A DNA stretch of 64,000 bases from Larimichthys crocea (Eukaryota > Chordata > Actinopteri > Sciaenidae). Below, piece after piece: positions 33,440-48,854 of this stretch. The notes under the pieces were generated by a model that worked only from the letters and a program-made list of their open reading frames with translations, did no database searches and was not told where the DNA came from. Both the position numbers and the translations under genes were made by a program. The stretch covers positions 20,966,742-21,030,741 of the forward strand of contig NC_040017.1 in assembly GCF_000972845.2 (NCBI RefSeq). Reading direction: 5' to 3'. Positions within the stretch are counted from its first letter, which is position 1; the number at the start of each line of letters is the position of its first letter.

Positions 33440-33575
33440 GAATGCAGAAAATGCGGATCAATGCAACAACAGCGGCGGAAGTGCGTGCAACGTGACCTGT
33501 GACGAGCGCTGTAAACAAAAGGTGAATGTTTAACCGGACTGGGAAAGGAATGCAGTCTGCACAGCCTTTGGATTG
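33440..33575 (+). promoter_or_regulatory. Promoter and putative first non-coding exon of the small membrane-protein gene
   Basis: A locally CpG-rich segment carries an ETS-type GCGGAAGTG at 33475-33483, then GTGACCTGTGACG. A plausible donor GTGAGT lies at about 33576-33581. It would splice to the acceptor at 35116-35117. The about 1.5-kb interval between is A/T-rich with no other feature except a repeat tail (34366-34500). Confidence 0.45.
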
Positions 33576-34365
33576 AGTGAGTAAACAATCCTAAACATTG
33601 TGTATTTAACTTTTTTTTATGTCTTATGTAACGTGATGAAATGTGACGTCGCGTTAAAGTTTAGCTGCAAACTCTCAGTTTGCTAACTAGCCGTGACTCG
33701 TTTTTACGCTTGTAAAAAACATAATATCTGCATTAATGACGCTTTAATTACGTTTAAATACAATTATCAGCTGGTTAATGTGTTAATTAAAATGTAAGGA
33801 TGAAGCTTAATGAGCTCACACGAACAAGTAGCCAGCTGTTAGCTCGCTGCTACTTGTAGCTTCAGTTTAGCTGCCAAGCTCGTACAAAAAACATAAACAT
33901 TAACTCTGTAACACCGACATAATCTATTTCCCCAGCTCTGAACATATTCACCAACTAGTTTCTGTCAATATTTTTTGACTTTACACGAACTTAAACAAAC
34001 GTGAACGTCGTTTGTCTGTGAAGCTAACCTAGCCGTCGACGTTTGACATTAGCTGATTCACAACAACTTTATCTGTAACAAATAATAAAAAACACAAAGT
34101 ATTTAATGTCTTGGCTCTAAAAACACCAGGTTCATATTTATAAGACAGCAAACTTATTAAATATCTATGGTAAATATCTATCACAATGTCTGTGCTGCAA
34201 AAAGAAACAAACAAAATGCATTATTGTGCCCAACATGATGTTATGTACTTAAACACAGCACAGTAATTGTACTATAGTAGTATTTGGATAATGGTATACT
34301 GCAGATTTCTTATAGAAATGTTTAAGAGTTGATCAGTTTTCAATTCTGTAATTGTCTGCAGTATC

Positions 34366-34500
34366 TATGACTATCCATTACTCTCTGTAATTTGTCTTTA
34401 ACTTGTTTTATTTATTTATTTACTTTTTTCCTTCCTTCTAATGTGTTTTATTTGGTTTTGATGCCTTGTTGTATTTAAATGTGCTATGGGCTTGGGCTGA
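34366..34500 (+). repeat. Interspersed repeat 3' end, copy 1
   Basis: ATGACTATCCATTACTCT, TCCTTCTAATGT, GTTTTGATG and TATTTAAATGTGCTAT appear in the same order at 47872-48016, where the copy is more complete ('GCAGCACTTTGGGCAA'). It is a typical fish non-LTR tail. Confidence 0.65.
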
Positions 34501-35126
34501 TTAACATAAACCGATTACTTACATGTTTTTTTTTTTCATTACTTTATGTAGTTTTATTATTAGTAGTATTATTCTGTGTGTGTCAATTTTCTGTTTTGTT
34601 TTTTATAACTGTGAAATTTCTTAAAAATAAGCCCATCTGCGTTTTCTGCCTCTCCCTACACTTTACATTATTCGTTATCTTTGTCATTTCTATATCATTT
34701 TAACCTTTCAAAATAAATAAAACTAAACTAGTATAAGAGTAATGATAAAGTGAATAATGTGGGGATTATACGTTGACATATGTGCAGTGCATACAAGACT
34801 TGTTTACAGTCTGTCCTGTATTATATGTGTCTATTTATTTGTCTAATGCACAGAGAAGTAATGAAGTTGAGCACACTGTCAGCAGCATGTGTATTGAAAG
34901 CAGTAATGATTAACCCAGCATGATTTGCACAATTTCTCCCAAATGGTTCAATGCACCCAGAGACATTAAACTTTATACAGCAGAGGACCCTAACTCTAAA
35001 TTAAAGTAGAATAATAATACATGATAAAACTAGAGGACAGGTGATAACTTCTCATGGTCACAGTATATGTAGGATCTTAACTTCATCCTCTCTGCCGTGT
35101 GTCTCGTGTCCTCACAGATCTCCAGG

Positions 35127-36055
35127 ATGTTGTGTGAAGTCCTGCTGTCATCACTATGGTTCCTGTTTGTTATCTTCTGGGTGGAGACAATAAGTATCTG
35201 GCTGTTTCTGTCCATGTTCTACCAGGACCGGGCGTTTTACCACTGGGGAGATGGGTAAGAGGCGTGTTTCTGCGGTCAGCTGTTTTTATGTGCGTCGTAT
35301 GTTCATGATAGGTTGTTCATCATCAGTCTTAAGATATATTTATAGAAATTCTCACAGTTATTTCTGCCCTTACTTTCAAAGTTTGGAAACTATTTCTTCT
35401 CTTTTCTATTTTTTGTTTCATCTAATTTCATCTTTTCAAAGCACTTCAATGTTACATGTAACAAGCTGGATCATAAAACCAGGTCACCTGTATGTCCAGC
35501 TTTGTGATACCGGTTGTCCAGGATTACCAATGTTAAGCTCAGTGAAGCCAGGTAAAAAGAACCAGAAGTTGAACTGTCTTAGTGGTAAAGGCCTCAGATC
35601 TATGATGTTTTCTCCACCGGCACTTATTTGTCAACTAACTTGGAAGCAGAGGTGGAGAAAAGAGGAGAAGCTAGAATAAAACACCGTCTCCGTTTTCTTG
35701 GAAGGATCCAAACTTAGACCTGAAGAGTCCTCAAGCCTCTTGTGAACCGATAGATGGAAAAACACTTAAGGCCTAATGGCCAGTGTCCATTAGGGAATCA
35801 GTGTTGTACGTACTCGGTTCATGGGCTAGTGGGCATGATTTTGTTTAATGTAGCCACTCTTTTCATGTTGCAGGGTATTTACAGATGATCCAGGACAGAT
35901 GATATACATGTTGAGCAGGTAAGAACTTTGCTTTTACCCTGATTTTATTGAGTTTACAACTATTAGAAATATAAGTATATTTGTGCGATTGGTTTTAATA
36001 TGTTGTGTCTCTCCACAGAGTCGATACCCATATGCAGACAGAGATGCAGACCTGA
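35127..36055 (+). CDS. Unrecognised 69-aa single-pass membrane protein
   Basis: Coding exons 35127-35254, 35874-35918 and 36019-36055 have good splice sites (TCACAG|..GG|GTAAGA; TTGCAG|..AG|GTAAGA; CCACAG|) and matched phases; they total 210 nt, giving 69 aa. The acceptor at 35117 shows an upstream non-coding exon exists. The start has A at -3. Residues about 4-31 are a Trp/Phe/Leu/Ile-rich hydrophobic helix, then FYQDRAFYHWGDG and an acidic segment (FTDDPGQ), with a short polar C-terminus (VDTHMQTEMQT). No signal-peptide cleavage site is evident, so a small integral membrane protein is likely. I do not recognise the family. Exon 3 in another frame is blocked by stops, which supports this reading. 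Confidence 0.7.
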
Positions 36056-37070
36056 GACAGGAACAGAGGAACTCAGCTGAAAGGACTCCCAAAACAGGGC
36101 TGTCGCAGTAATGTGACTGAAGGACGTACGCTGAAAAAGCAGTAGCTGTTTTTCCTTTGCACTGCCTGCCTCACACACACTGTTCTCCACAGCCCTCGTT
36201 AACATAGGTAAATGTAGTCCCACTTTAAATAACAGGTGGTGGAAAGTTGCAGCATGCAAAGTGCATGGCGCAGCTAAGACGTAGAGGGAGGTCCTCAATG
36301 ACCAAAGTGTATCACCACACACCAATGTAACATTTGTATCGTACAGAAACGTCTCTGTTCAAGGATGAGTTCAGACTTTTATTTCTTTAAACTCCATTTT
36401 CAGACTTGCACTAAGATGGTGTTTTGATCATATTGCTGTTCTATGCAATGCATGCAGCTGTTGCTGTCTGCAGCTATATTTCTGTTTTTTAAAAATCAGA
36501 TTACACAAAATCAGTTCTAATTTAAGTGTATGATTGTTATTAACGATTAACGTTTTGCTCCATGTTCGATGCCACAATTCTTAACAAGTAACTCATTTTG
36601 AATATTGGATGTACTATTATCGGTTTAGATATAAGGCTGATGGTAGATGATTTAGATTTCATACATTGTTCACAGAGTTTATATTTTCCTCACTAACACT
36701 CTCACTCACCTACAGGAGAAAAACTGACACCGCTACTTGAGCGTAAAGGTTCAGTATTGATGTTAGAAAGAGTCCACTTACTGGGAATTTTATTGAGCTT
36801 TCAGTCACATCTTGTGGACTTTATCTGTGAATGGATTTGCACAGTTGTCATATATTTTGATCCCGATATAAGACCACCTGTTATTACATGACAATTCAAT
36901 ACCGAGGACATGTGATGACTGCAAAAGCTCCACTAGCCGATGGAGATCACAAGATGGAACTGACAGGCTGGAAGCGGACCTTGTGTTAATATGAGATTTG
37001 TTTCAGAAAGGAGCCAAATATCCTCTTTAAAACACATTATGTTTATGTTCTATCCACTACACGCAATAAA
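36056..37070 (+). other. 3' UTR of the small membrane-protein gene
   Basis: Non-coding A/T-rich sequence follows the stop codon to AATAAA at 37065-37070; a second AATAAA lies near 37253. No feature was recognised inside. Confidence 0.5.
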
Positions 37071-37309
37071 GGTGAGATTATACTTTCAAAACATCTAACT
37101 CTTTGCAAGCTTGTGAGCTTATTGCTCAGACATTTTTGTATTTCCTCGCATCAATTAAAAGGGTTTACTTTTGAACAAAACCAGCAGATAGTTTTTGGTC
37201 TCCCTTTGTAACTGAGTCAAAGAATGTCAATGTTGTTTTGTATCAAAATGCTAAATAAAAACTTTTAAAAAGTATTTTTTTTAAGTGCATGTCTTAGCTG
37301 ACTACGCTG

Positions 37310-37365
37310 ATACTTGAATTTCTTTCGGGATCAATTAAGTATCTATCTGTCTGTCTATCTATGGG
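37310..37365 (+). repeat. Retroelement tail with TCTA/TCTG tetramers
   Basis: The sequence TTGAATTTCTTTCGGGATCA then AATTAAGTATC and TCTATCTGTCTGTCTATC is the usual 3' end of a fish non-LTR element with a tetranucleotide tail. Confidence 0.55.
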
Positions 37366-37785
37366 TATCACGGATGATATTCATGGACATTATCTCATGG
37401 TGCAGCACAGGAACCAAATACAATATGATTATTCCTAAAGAATCTATGAATATAATCTTAGGTTAACACCAGTGAAGTACCAGTGAACTGTAAAAGAATG
37501 AACAGATTAAGGGAAATCACAGGAAGCAGCATGGGTATGCAAGGTTTTTGTCTGTTTTTACTTATGAATATACTGGGATACAAGGACTACTTTCATATTT
37601 TCCAACATTTTAAAAAGAGAAACTGAAAAGAAGAAATCTTAAAGGTCCAGAATGTAGGATTGACTGCCTCACCAAGCGTTACATCCAAATGAATGCATCC
37701 TCGTCTTTATCTATCACAAGAGGGAAAAAGTGTAATATACACTATAGAAGTAAGTTTAAAAAAGGGGCATGTTAAGAGAATGTTT

Positions 37786-37872
37786 AAAGAAGAATCCTTA
37801 AATAAAGAGGACTGGATTCAAAGTATCAAGAAGAACCCTTAAATAAAGAGGACTGGATTCAAAGTATCAAAG
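37786..37872 (+). repeat. Two-copy tandem repeat, unit about 41 bp
   Basis: The unit CCTTAAATAAAGAGGACTGG then ATTCAAAGTATCAAG occurs twice head to tail with one or two differences. It lies in the intergenic region before paf1 (37071-38480), which otherwise looks featureless. Confidence 0.85.
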
Positions 37873-38479
37873 TTTGAGTTATATTTATTATTCTTGTACA
37901 AGAAGGAGCGTTTTAACAGTGCAACACACAGAGAAAAGGCTCCTCGAGGAGCTCTAACATTTGGTTCTTATACATTGTTTAAAAATGGGCTGTCTCGGAC
38001 ACCTCCCCACTGATACAGATAACACCATAACATTCTTTTAGTTGGTTTTCTGCTCAATAATGAGCACTTTTTTTATTTTACATCCACATGGTACTCCTAC
38101 TGTCTCTCCTGTCCTTGTACTACTAATTTATAATTGTCTCTCCCTGCCAGCCTCAGTAAATCAGAGGCCAACTAAGGGAGAGGTATGCGAGACATACAAA
38201 AGACAGGACACACACACTATATATATGAGCTAAAACATCTGCACCCCAGTATAATCCTAATTTTTATAACAGGGCATACACCACCAACAGACTGAAGAAT
38301 CAAAAAACAAACAGGTGCACATGGCTTCATCTCCTCCACAGCAGAGGTCGCTCACAATAACCCGCAGCTCCTCACAGCTCAGAGTCGTTACCGGGTCATC
38401 AGCCTGTCCTGCCGGGTAAAGAAAAATAAAAATGCATGTACATCTGATTGAAGTTAGAGTTAATAGTTGTGTGTAGTGT

Positions 38480-38559
38480 AGCCACCGCGCGGTTTGTGGT
38501 TATCATCGGGTGTGTTTGTGTTGATTGTTGTTGGTGCGAACAAAGCGCGGTGCCTCCAC
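38480..38559 (+). promoter_or_regulatory. paf1: paf1 5' UTR / core promoter
   Basis: A short CpG-containing segment (CCACCGCGCGG at about 38481-38492, AAGCGCGG at 38543-38550) lies directly before the paf1 start codon. There is no TATA box at a suitable position. The start context is CCACATGG, close to a Kozak optimum except for the base order at -3 to -1. Confidence 0.4.
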
Positions 38560-42940
<4,381 letters not shown>

Positions 42941-43269
42941 AATCTGTGGTCTGGACAGGAAGGTGATGGCCAAGTCTCATCTGTATGTTCAAACATGGAG
43001 GAGTTACCCCAGCACTGACTCTGATCTTAGCTCAGTCTGGTGCTGTAGTGTCTTGATGAGTTGCAACTATGAATTAAAATTTTGTGTGCGAGATGCTCGT
43101 TGGTTTTGGACTGGGGACATCTTTCTTCAATCCAGTTTTTATTTGTTGATTTAACTTGTGCATCAGTAGCTATTTGTATACTATTCCTTTGTTTCCGTCT
43201 GTCAAGACATTCAGTAAAATACAGTACTCAGCTTCTGACATGTCATTGTGTTACAGCTTTGAAACGGAT

Positions 43270-43275
43270 AATAAA
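43270..43275 (+). terminator. paf1: paf1 poly(A) signal
   Basis: AATAAA lies about 330 nt after the paf1 stop codon, followed by a TGT/TTT-rich stretch. It sits about 170 bp from the poly(A) signal of the convergent gmf gene. Confidence 0.65.
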
Positions 43276-43443
43276 ATGCAGGCGACGTTTTGTAAGAAAC
43301 TCAGATGTTGTTGTATTTTCTTCTTTAACAGATTTAAGGAACCTAAATCCCAAAAATGATACAGCATATTTTACAATCATGTCTAAAATAATTGATTTCA
43401 TTACATAACCGACAAAACAAGCTTGATTTCATTCAGTAAATCA

Positions 43444-43449
43444 TTTATT
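43444..43449 (-). terminator. gmfg: gmf gene poly(A) signal
   Basis: Minus-strand AATAAA about 61 nt past the stop codon. The two convergent genes therefore end within roughly 200 bp of each other. Confidence 0.6.
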
Positions 43450-43509
43450 AGCAGTAACATGCACAACAAGTGAAAATTAAAACTGAAAAAATATGTGTGA
43501 GATGCACAT

Positions 43510-46195
43510 TCAGCGGAAAAATGCCAGCTGGTTCTTCAGCCATTCCTCCGTCAAGTCATCGGCGTTTCTTGTTTCGAACACCTCAGAGGGAAGCAGAGGA
43601 CGTCACATTCAAAAACACATCAAGTTTTTAAAAAAAGCTCAGAGATGAACTTATCAATACTCAAGCTCCTAGCTAATAAAGTGTGGGGTAAAATAATAAA
43701 GATCCAAAAGTATAAAAAGATAAAAGTGGAAAAATAATCATTAGGGTCCAGATATCAAATACAGTTGGAATATTTACCATTTAAGGTAAATCCTTAACCT
43801 AGAGATGATGTTTTTCTTGTGATAATTCTTCAACATAACCACTAAAGTTACACAAATACCTTTTATTGTCATTGTTTGGGATTCAATGTGCAGTGCAAGG
43901 CTACAAAGCTACACATGAGGAATTTAATTTAAACTATAATAACAATATAAATGCATCACCTTTTGCTCATGAGTTGAAGTAAAATATCTAAAACTGCACA
44001 CCAAAGTGTGAATCTCTTATTCTGTTCACTAAGAAAGGCAAAGGTTAAGGTAAAACCCCACAATTCTGCTCCTGATTGGCTTCCTCTGATATTCCAATGA
44101 AGACAACTAGCCAATCAGTATCTGGATGTGAGACTGAGCACAATATTTGATAAACTATAGGTCACAATATTGAGATTATTAGCTAGATACTAATTTTTAA
44201 GTAATCGGGGAAAACCAATGAGAGAGACATAATCAAGATCAGTTATACAAAAAAATGTAACAGGTGTATAATCATCATTCTTGTACAGCAGAACAATATA
44301 AAACTTCATTCTAAGGTTATAACTGTGTCTTAACCTTATCCATAGATAGGACATCTAAGGTGTACCATATACCATATTTCTAAGTCTTAAAAATAATGAT
44401 AAATAAAATAAGATTTAAAAAAAGACAGGGGAATTACCTTTGTGAGCTCTGCAGTTTGAACCAGCTGATTCTTGCTGCCTGCATACATCATCTGTTGCTC
44501 TGGCTTACATCCTGTTCAAATGAAATTCACATTTTGCTATAAGTGACCAATCAAACATACCCCTACAAATCCACTCCTGTAATACATTTGGATTTCAGGC
44601 AGTAGATACCTGTCAATTAGGAGGGGAAGTTAAGATTTTTTAATTAAGATGCTGTAGCTACATACCCATTGGACTGGAGAATATGAAACACAGAGGGTAA
44701 GACACCCTCCCATCAGCGTGGACATATTTGTAGCTGTAGACAATGAATGTGCGCACCGTCAAGGAAGTTAAGACATTGATTTTGACCATATCAAGCAGGA
44801 TTTTGAAAATATACTTTGATAGGATATCTGGGTTGCCGCTCTGGAAGTTCATCTCTCAAGTCATCCAGTGAGATGTCCTAAAAGACAAAGTTGAGCCTAA
44901 GTGACTTTGAAACAACAATGAACCAAAGAAAAGATTACAAAATTGTACTTGCCTCATATTCCTCCTCAAGGATAACAAGTTGTTTCTCCATATCTATCTT
45001 CACTAAGAAATATAAATAATATAATTACGCTTCTTTATATTTGTTGACTAATGGGATTTGAATCTGTGTTTATCAGGTTACAGATACGTTTTGTGGGATC
45101 ATGAGTGTGTGTTACTTACTCAGTATGGCAGCATTGTTGGTCTCTTTACGAAATCGAAACTTTTTTAGTTTATCTTTCAGGCTTTCCTCCACTTCACACA
45201 CGACCAGAGAGCTTGACTGCAAAATGATGTAAAGGAAAAAAAAAATACCACTGAAATGATGTCAGACAAACAAATATTACAATATCTCTTGGTGCTGCTG
45301 TGCTTCTGAAAAAGTTACGAGGACTGGTCTACTAGAAAGAAATGGAAACAAAGAGAGTCCGTGATCTGTCCACCCTGCATGGATGCATTAAAACCTGGAA
45401 AGTTCATGGAATTTAAAAACTCTTGTGACATCTGCTTTCCAGTGCATCAGAACAAACAAAACCTTGCAACACCCAGCCAATGTCAGTTTCAGAAATGTAT
45501 GTAGGGAGCTGGCCATTGTGCCTTGCAAATGTGTATATGTTAATGTATATATATCGTGACAAAAAATGTCAAAGTCTTGATAACTGAATTTTTGGCACTA
45601 CTTCTATCTTTACATACATGAACATATGTTATTGTAAGTCCTGTTTATATATATATATACATCCTTTAAATGTACTTTCTATGTTGTAAATGGTCCAAAA
45701 TATTTCATGCTTATTAAAATCTTCAAGGAGACCCTCAAACTACCACACCAGACTTTAGTTTCATTTCTTGCAACCTTTTTCACGACTCTACAGTTTGCAG
45801 GTCTGCACACACACCCATCTTTGAACCCTGGTGCCACGAGGGAAATGCAGGAACTACAGTATGTACACACAGTCCTGTCAGCGTACTTCTTGGTGTTGTA
45901 AATGGTCATGGAAATATTCCTTTCCTTGAAATGTCATGCAAACGTTTAGAGATTTTGATTTAAAAAATGTGTGAGAACCTGCAAACAAACACTTTCTGAT
46001 ATATTTAAAGCAGGAAATGTTTTTGCCACAAGATGCAAGAAATTAGTTTCCTGTGTGAGCGCGGGGGGTGGTTGACTTGTGTCGCAATGGCAAACTAAAA
46101 AATATATATTACACAAATACGTATAAGCAAAAGTTAATCAAATCTTGTAAAACAAACAAAAAAATCTTTCAACAAGCAAGTGCATCACCTACCAT
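43510..46195 (-). CDS. gmfg: Glia maturation factor (gamma type), ADF-H domain protein
   Basis: A small cytoplasmic ADF/cofilin-fold protein that binds Arp2/3 and promotes actin branch dissociation (family knowledge). Exons in transcript order: 46193-46195 (ATG only), 45120-45216, 44953-45002, 44828-44877, 44666-44748, 44438-44511, 43510-43581. They total 429 nt and give 142 aa, the exact human length. Recognisable blocks are [71 protein letters not shown] and [14 protein letters not shown]. The intron after EEEYE starts GC (GAG|GCAAGT). The next intron (44749-44827, 79 bp) starts ATATCCTATC, ends AC and has TTCCTTGAC near its end, as in U12-type AT-AC introns; only this junction restores QPRFIV. 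Neighbours paf1 and samd4b match human 19q13.2, favouring gmfg over gmfb. The start-codon-only first exon is the least certain part. Confidence 0.93.
44749..44827 (-). other. gmfg: U12-type AT-AC intron in gmf
   Basis: The donor AG|ATATCCTATC (consensus ATATCCTT), the branch region TTCCTTGAC at 44758-44766 (consensus TTCCTTRAC) with the branch A about 10 nt from the end, and the terminal AC all fit the minor spliceosome. No GT-AG pair near these borders keeps the conserved QPRFIVYSY reading. Confidence 0.88.
44878..44952 (-). other. gmfg: GC-AG intron in gmf
   Basis: A 75-bp intron has donor GAG|GCAAGTAC and acceptor TTTTAG. The rest of the donor is a near-perfect U1 match, as is usual for functional GC donors. 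A GT alternative in the right phase is not present nearby. Confidence 0.85.
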
Positions 46196-46289
46196 TGTCA
46201 AAGGGTCTTTTTCTGTCTTCCGGGTCACTCTGCTTTGGTTAATGGTTTGGCTGACAACTATTGATAGTCACGATCCTCCTAAGATGGTA

Positions 46290-47340
46290 AGAGGAAGGCA
46301 CACACACAGCTCCAGCTTGCAGTTCTGTTTCCTGTTTTCAAATACACATGACTGCAGTCTGCAAATTCAGCCAAATGTGGTTCTCTCCCTGACCATCTAT
46401 GTTACGCAAGGAGGAAAACCTACATATACAAACCTATGAACCTTAGAATGATAGAGAGTGTGTTTAACTTGAAGAGATCCATGTTTCCACTGTTTAAGGT
46501 TGAATAAGTTTTACAATAGGTTGCCTATTGTTATCACTTGCAATGTGATGAAGGCCATCAAATGGGAACTTTCGGAGCTCGAAAAGGTCCTTGAATCCAA
46601 AAAAACAGAGCCATAAGTGACTAATACTAAACCTTGGGTTGAATATCTGGTTGTAGATCTGTTATCTTTAATACTTGGCATACAATCGAATGATAAGATT
46701 TTAAAATATTATTGTTTTAAGCATGTTGTATCAAAGAAGTTTTGAAAGTATTGATACTTTTGATTTAATTGGTTAATTGTGAGTTGTCAGTTTAGCAGTA
46801 TGTACAGTGTAGGTGGCAGTTTGTCAGTGAATAAAGGCTGCAGCTTGTCAACACCAAAGTATAGCTTGTGTGTTGTTTCCCAACTGCTGAAGTGAAGGGG
46901 GTTATTGTGTTGTGTCGTGTTGAAGATGATGTCAGACAGTTAAAGAGTCCTGCCTACATTCTGCCTACACTGAGGGTGTAGTGCAGTGGAAAATGAACCA
47001 AAAGTCAAGTGCAGTGGAAACATTTGTCTGTGTTTTGCCTTTGCTGAGAGGTGAAAGCAAACACCTGCTGTGACAACTGATCGTGGCCAGAACAAATTAT
47101 TCTCTCCACCCTATCAGACCCAAAAAATCCATAATCCAAAAATGTTTTTGTTCATTTATAGTTTCAAACTAAGGCTATGTTTGAAATTACACTCTCATTC
47201 ACTATTAATATATATATATATATAATAAACTTTACACTGCCTACTTATTAAAAAAATCATCATGACTTTAATTCTTCTATCTTCTAAAAAGTGAGGATTA
47301 GTTGTTGCTCTTATCATTGTAACTTTTAGTAATTTGAGGA
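46290..47340. other. Intergenic stretch, nothing recognised
   Basis: The sequence upstream of the gmf first exon is A/T-rich, with a (TA)n at 47210-47225. The frame across 46068-46439 overlaps exon 1 antisense and lacks support. Confidence 0.6.
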
Positions 47341-47354
47341 CATCCTCTTAGACT

Positions 47355-47520
47355 TCAAGTCAAGTCAAGTCAACTTCATTGTCAAATGTTGCCATATGTA
47401 CAGGACATACAGAGAATTGAAATAGTGTTTCCCTCATATCTCTGGTGCAAACGACAATATACATGAAATATAAAATAAAAATACATACAAGTTAAAAGAT
47501 ACTAGAAAAATACAACAAAT
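47355..47520 (-). mobile_element. Reverse-oriented retroelement end with CAAGT tail
   Basis: CAAGTCAAGTCAAGTCAAC then TTCATTGTCAAATG, TGTACAGGACATACAGAG and TGTTTCCCTC match a second copy at 63039-63170 (TCAAGTCAACTTTATTGTCA). It is a fish non-LTR/SINE 3' end in reverse orientation. Confidence 0.7.
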
Positions 47521-47689
47521 CGCAAGATATTAATAATAATAGTCTGTTGTCTATTCACTGTTACAGTAACATCCTGATGCTACTATAACTTTCTTTTAGC
47601 TGCTACATTTCTGTAAAGAGTCTTTTATTATCTGTTCTGTTCTTTTTTATATTTTATTCTATTTTATATTTCATATACTTATATTTATA

Positions 47690-47802
47690 CTGTTATGTCT
47701 TCTTTTTTTGTTCAGAGCCTTGCAACAAAATCTCGCTCAGATGTACATGGTGAATGTGCAGTTGAATGACAGTAAAGTCCGTCTAAGTCTAAGTCTAAGT
47801 CA
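47690..47802 (+). mobile_element. Forward-oriented retroelement tail (GTCTAA)n
   Basis: GCAACAAAATCTCGCTCAGA, then TGAATGACAGTAAAGTCCGT and CTAAGTCTAAGTCTAAGTC form a typical 3' end followed by hexamers. It is opposite in orientation to the element at 47355, so two insertions face each other. Confidence 0.65.
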
Positions 47803-47871
47803 TAAATATGAATTTAGATTTTTCAGTATTTCTGACAGAAAATTGATAAATTATTATTTTATGTCACAGTA

Positions 47872-48016
47872 TTTATGACTATCCATTACTCTATGTAATT
47901 GCTAATTTGTCTTAGCTTGTTTTATATATTATTAAAAATCTTCCTTCTAATGTATTTATTTAGTTTTGATGTTGTGCAGCACTTTGGGCAATGTCTTGTG
48001 TATTTAAATGTGCTAT
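47872..48016 (+). repeat. Interspersed repeat 3' end, copy 2
   Basis: The fuller counterpart of 34366-34500, ending GCACTTTGGGCAA then TTTAAATGTGCTATAAAATA, a widely shared teleost tail. Confidence 0.65.
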
Positions 48017-48319
48017 AAAATAAATGACATGAACTTATGACTTAATATCATTGGGGGAAAAATCAACAAATTATAATAATAATAAAAAAAAAACGAAGTG
48101 GCTAAGTTACTCACCGTAAAAAAAAATAGAAAGACATATAATAATAAACACAAAAGCCTTCTGATGTTGTGTTCATATTTAAACTAATAAACTAACACTT
48201 TGAATTAATTTTAACCTGTCTTTAATGTTGTACTTGTAATTGGATACTTTTATGGTTCTTTTGTTATTTGCTGCTACCTCTATATGTAAGGTGCGGTGGG
48301 GACAGAAAGGCGCCTATGA

Positions 48320-48825
48320 ATATAATTTATTTATATTATTATTTTATTATTATATTATTATTATTATATTTATTACACGTGACTGTGTCCATGGTAACAA
48401 CACAAAAAGACGTCAGGTTGGGGGCCCTTTTTTTCAGTATTTTCTGACAGAAAAATTAGATAAATTAATTATTATCATTGGTAGGAAAAATCAACAAATT
48501 ATTAAATAATAATAAAGAAAAACAGAAGAAGCTAAGTTATAATATAATATTGTAAACAAAAGCCTTGTGATGATCGTGTTTCATATTTATTACATGTGAC
48601 TGTATCCATGGTAACAACGCCAAAAGACGTCAGGGTGGGGGCCTTTTTTTTCAGTATTTTCTGACAGAGAATTTTGATAAATTAATTATTAATTGGGGAG
48701 GAAAAATCAACAAATATTATAATTTTTTTTTTATTATTATTTAATAATTTGTTGATTCATATGTATTACATGTGACTGTATCCATGGTAACAACGCAAAA
48801 AGACGTCAGGGTGGGGGGCCTTTAC
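48320..48825 (+). repeat. Three-copy repeat with RFX-like and CRE-like motifs
   Basis: Units near 48373, 48590 and 48766 each read TTACAYGTGACTGTRTCC, ATGGTAACAACRC, then AAAAGACGTCAGG and a G-rich run. Copies one and two are followed by TTTTTCAGTATTTTCTGACAG and a T/A-rich AATCAACAAATTAT segment, shared also with about 47806-47850 and 48050-48075. The spacing is about 217 and 176 bp. The array ends about 50 bp upstream of the samd4b promoter. Confidence 0.88.
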
Positions 48826-48854
48826 CAGACTGTGGGCGGGTGACAAGAAAAAAA

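Noticed and set aside
36019..36120. Longer alternative C-terminus of the small membrane protein (reading SRYPYADRDADLRQEQ)
   Set aside because: It requires a frame in which the preceding exon contains a stop; the phase of both junctions supports the shorter end.
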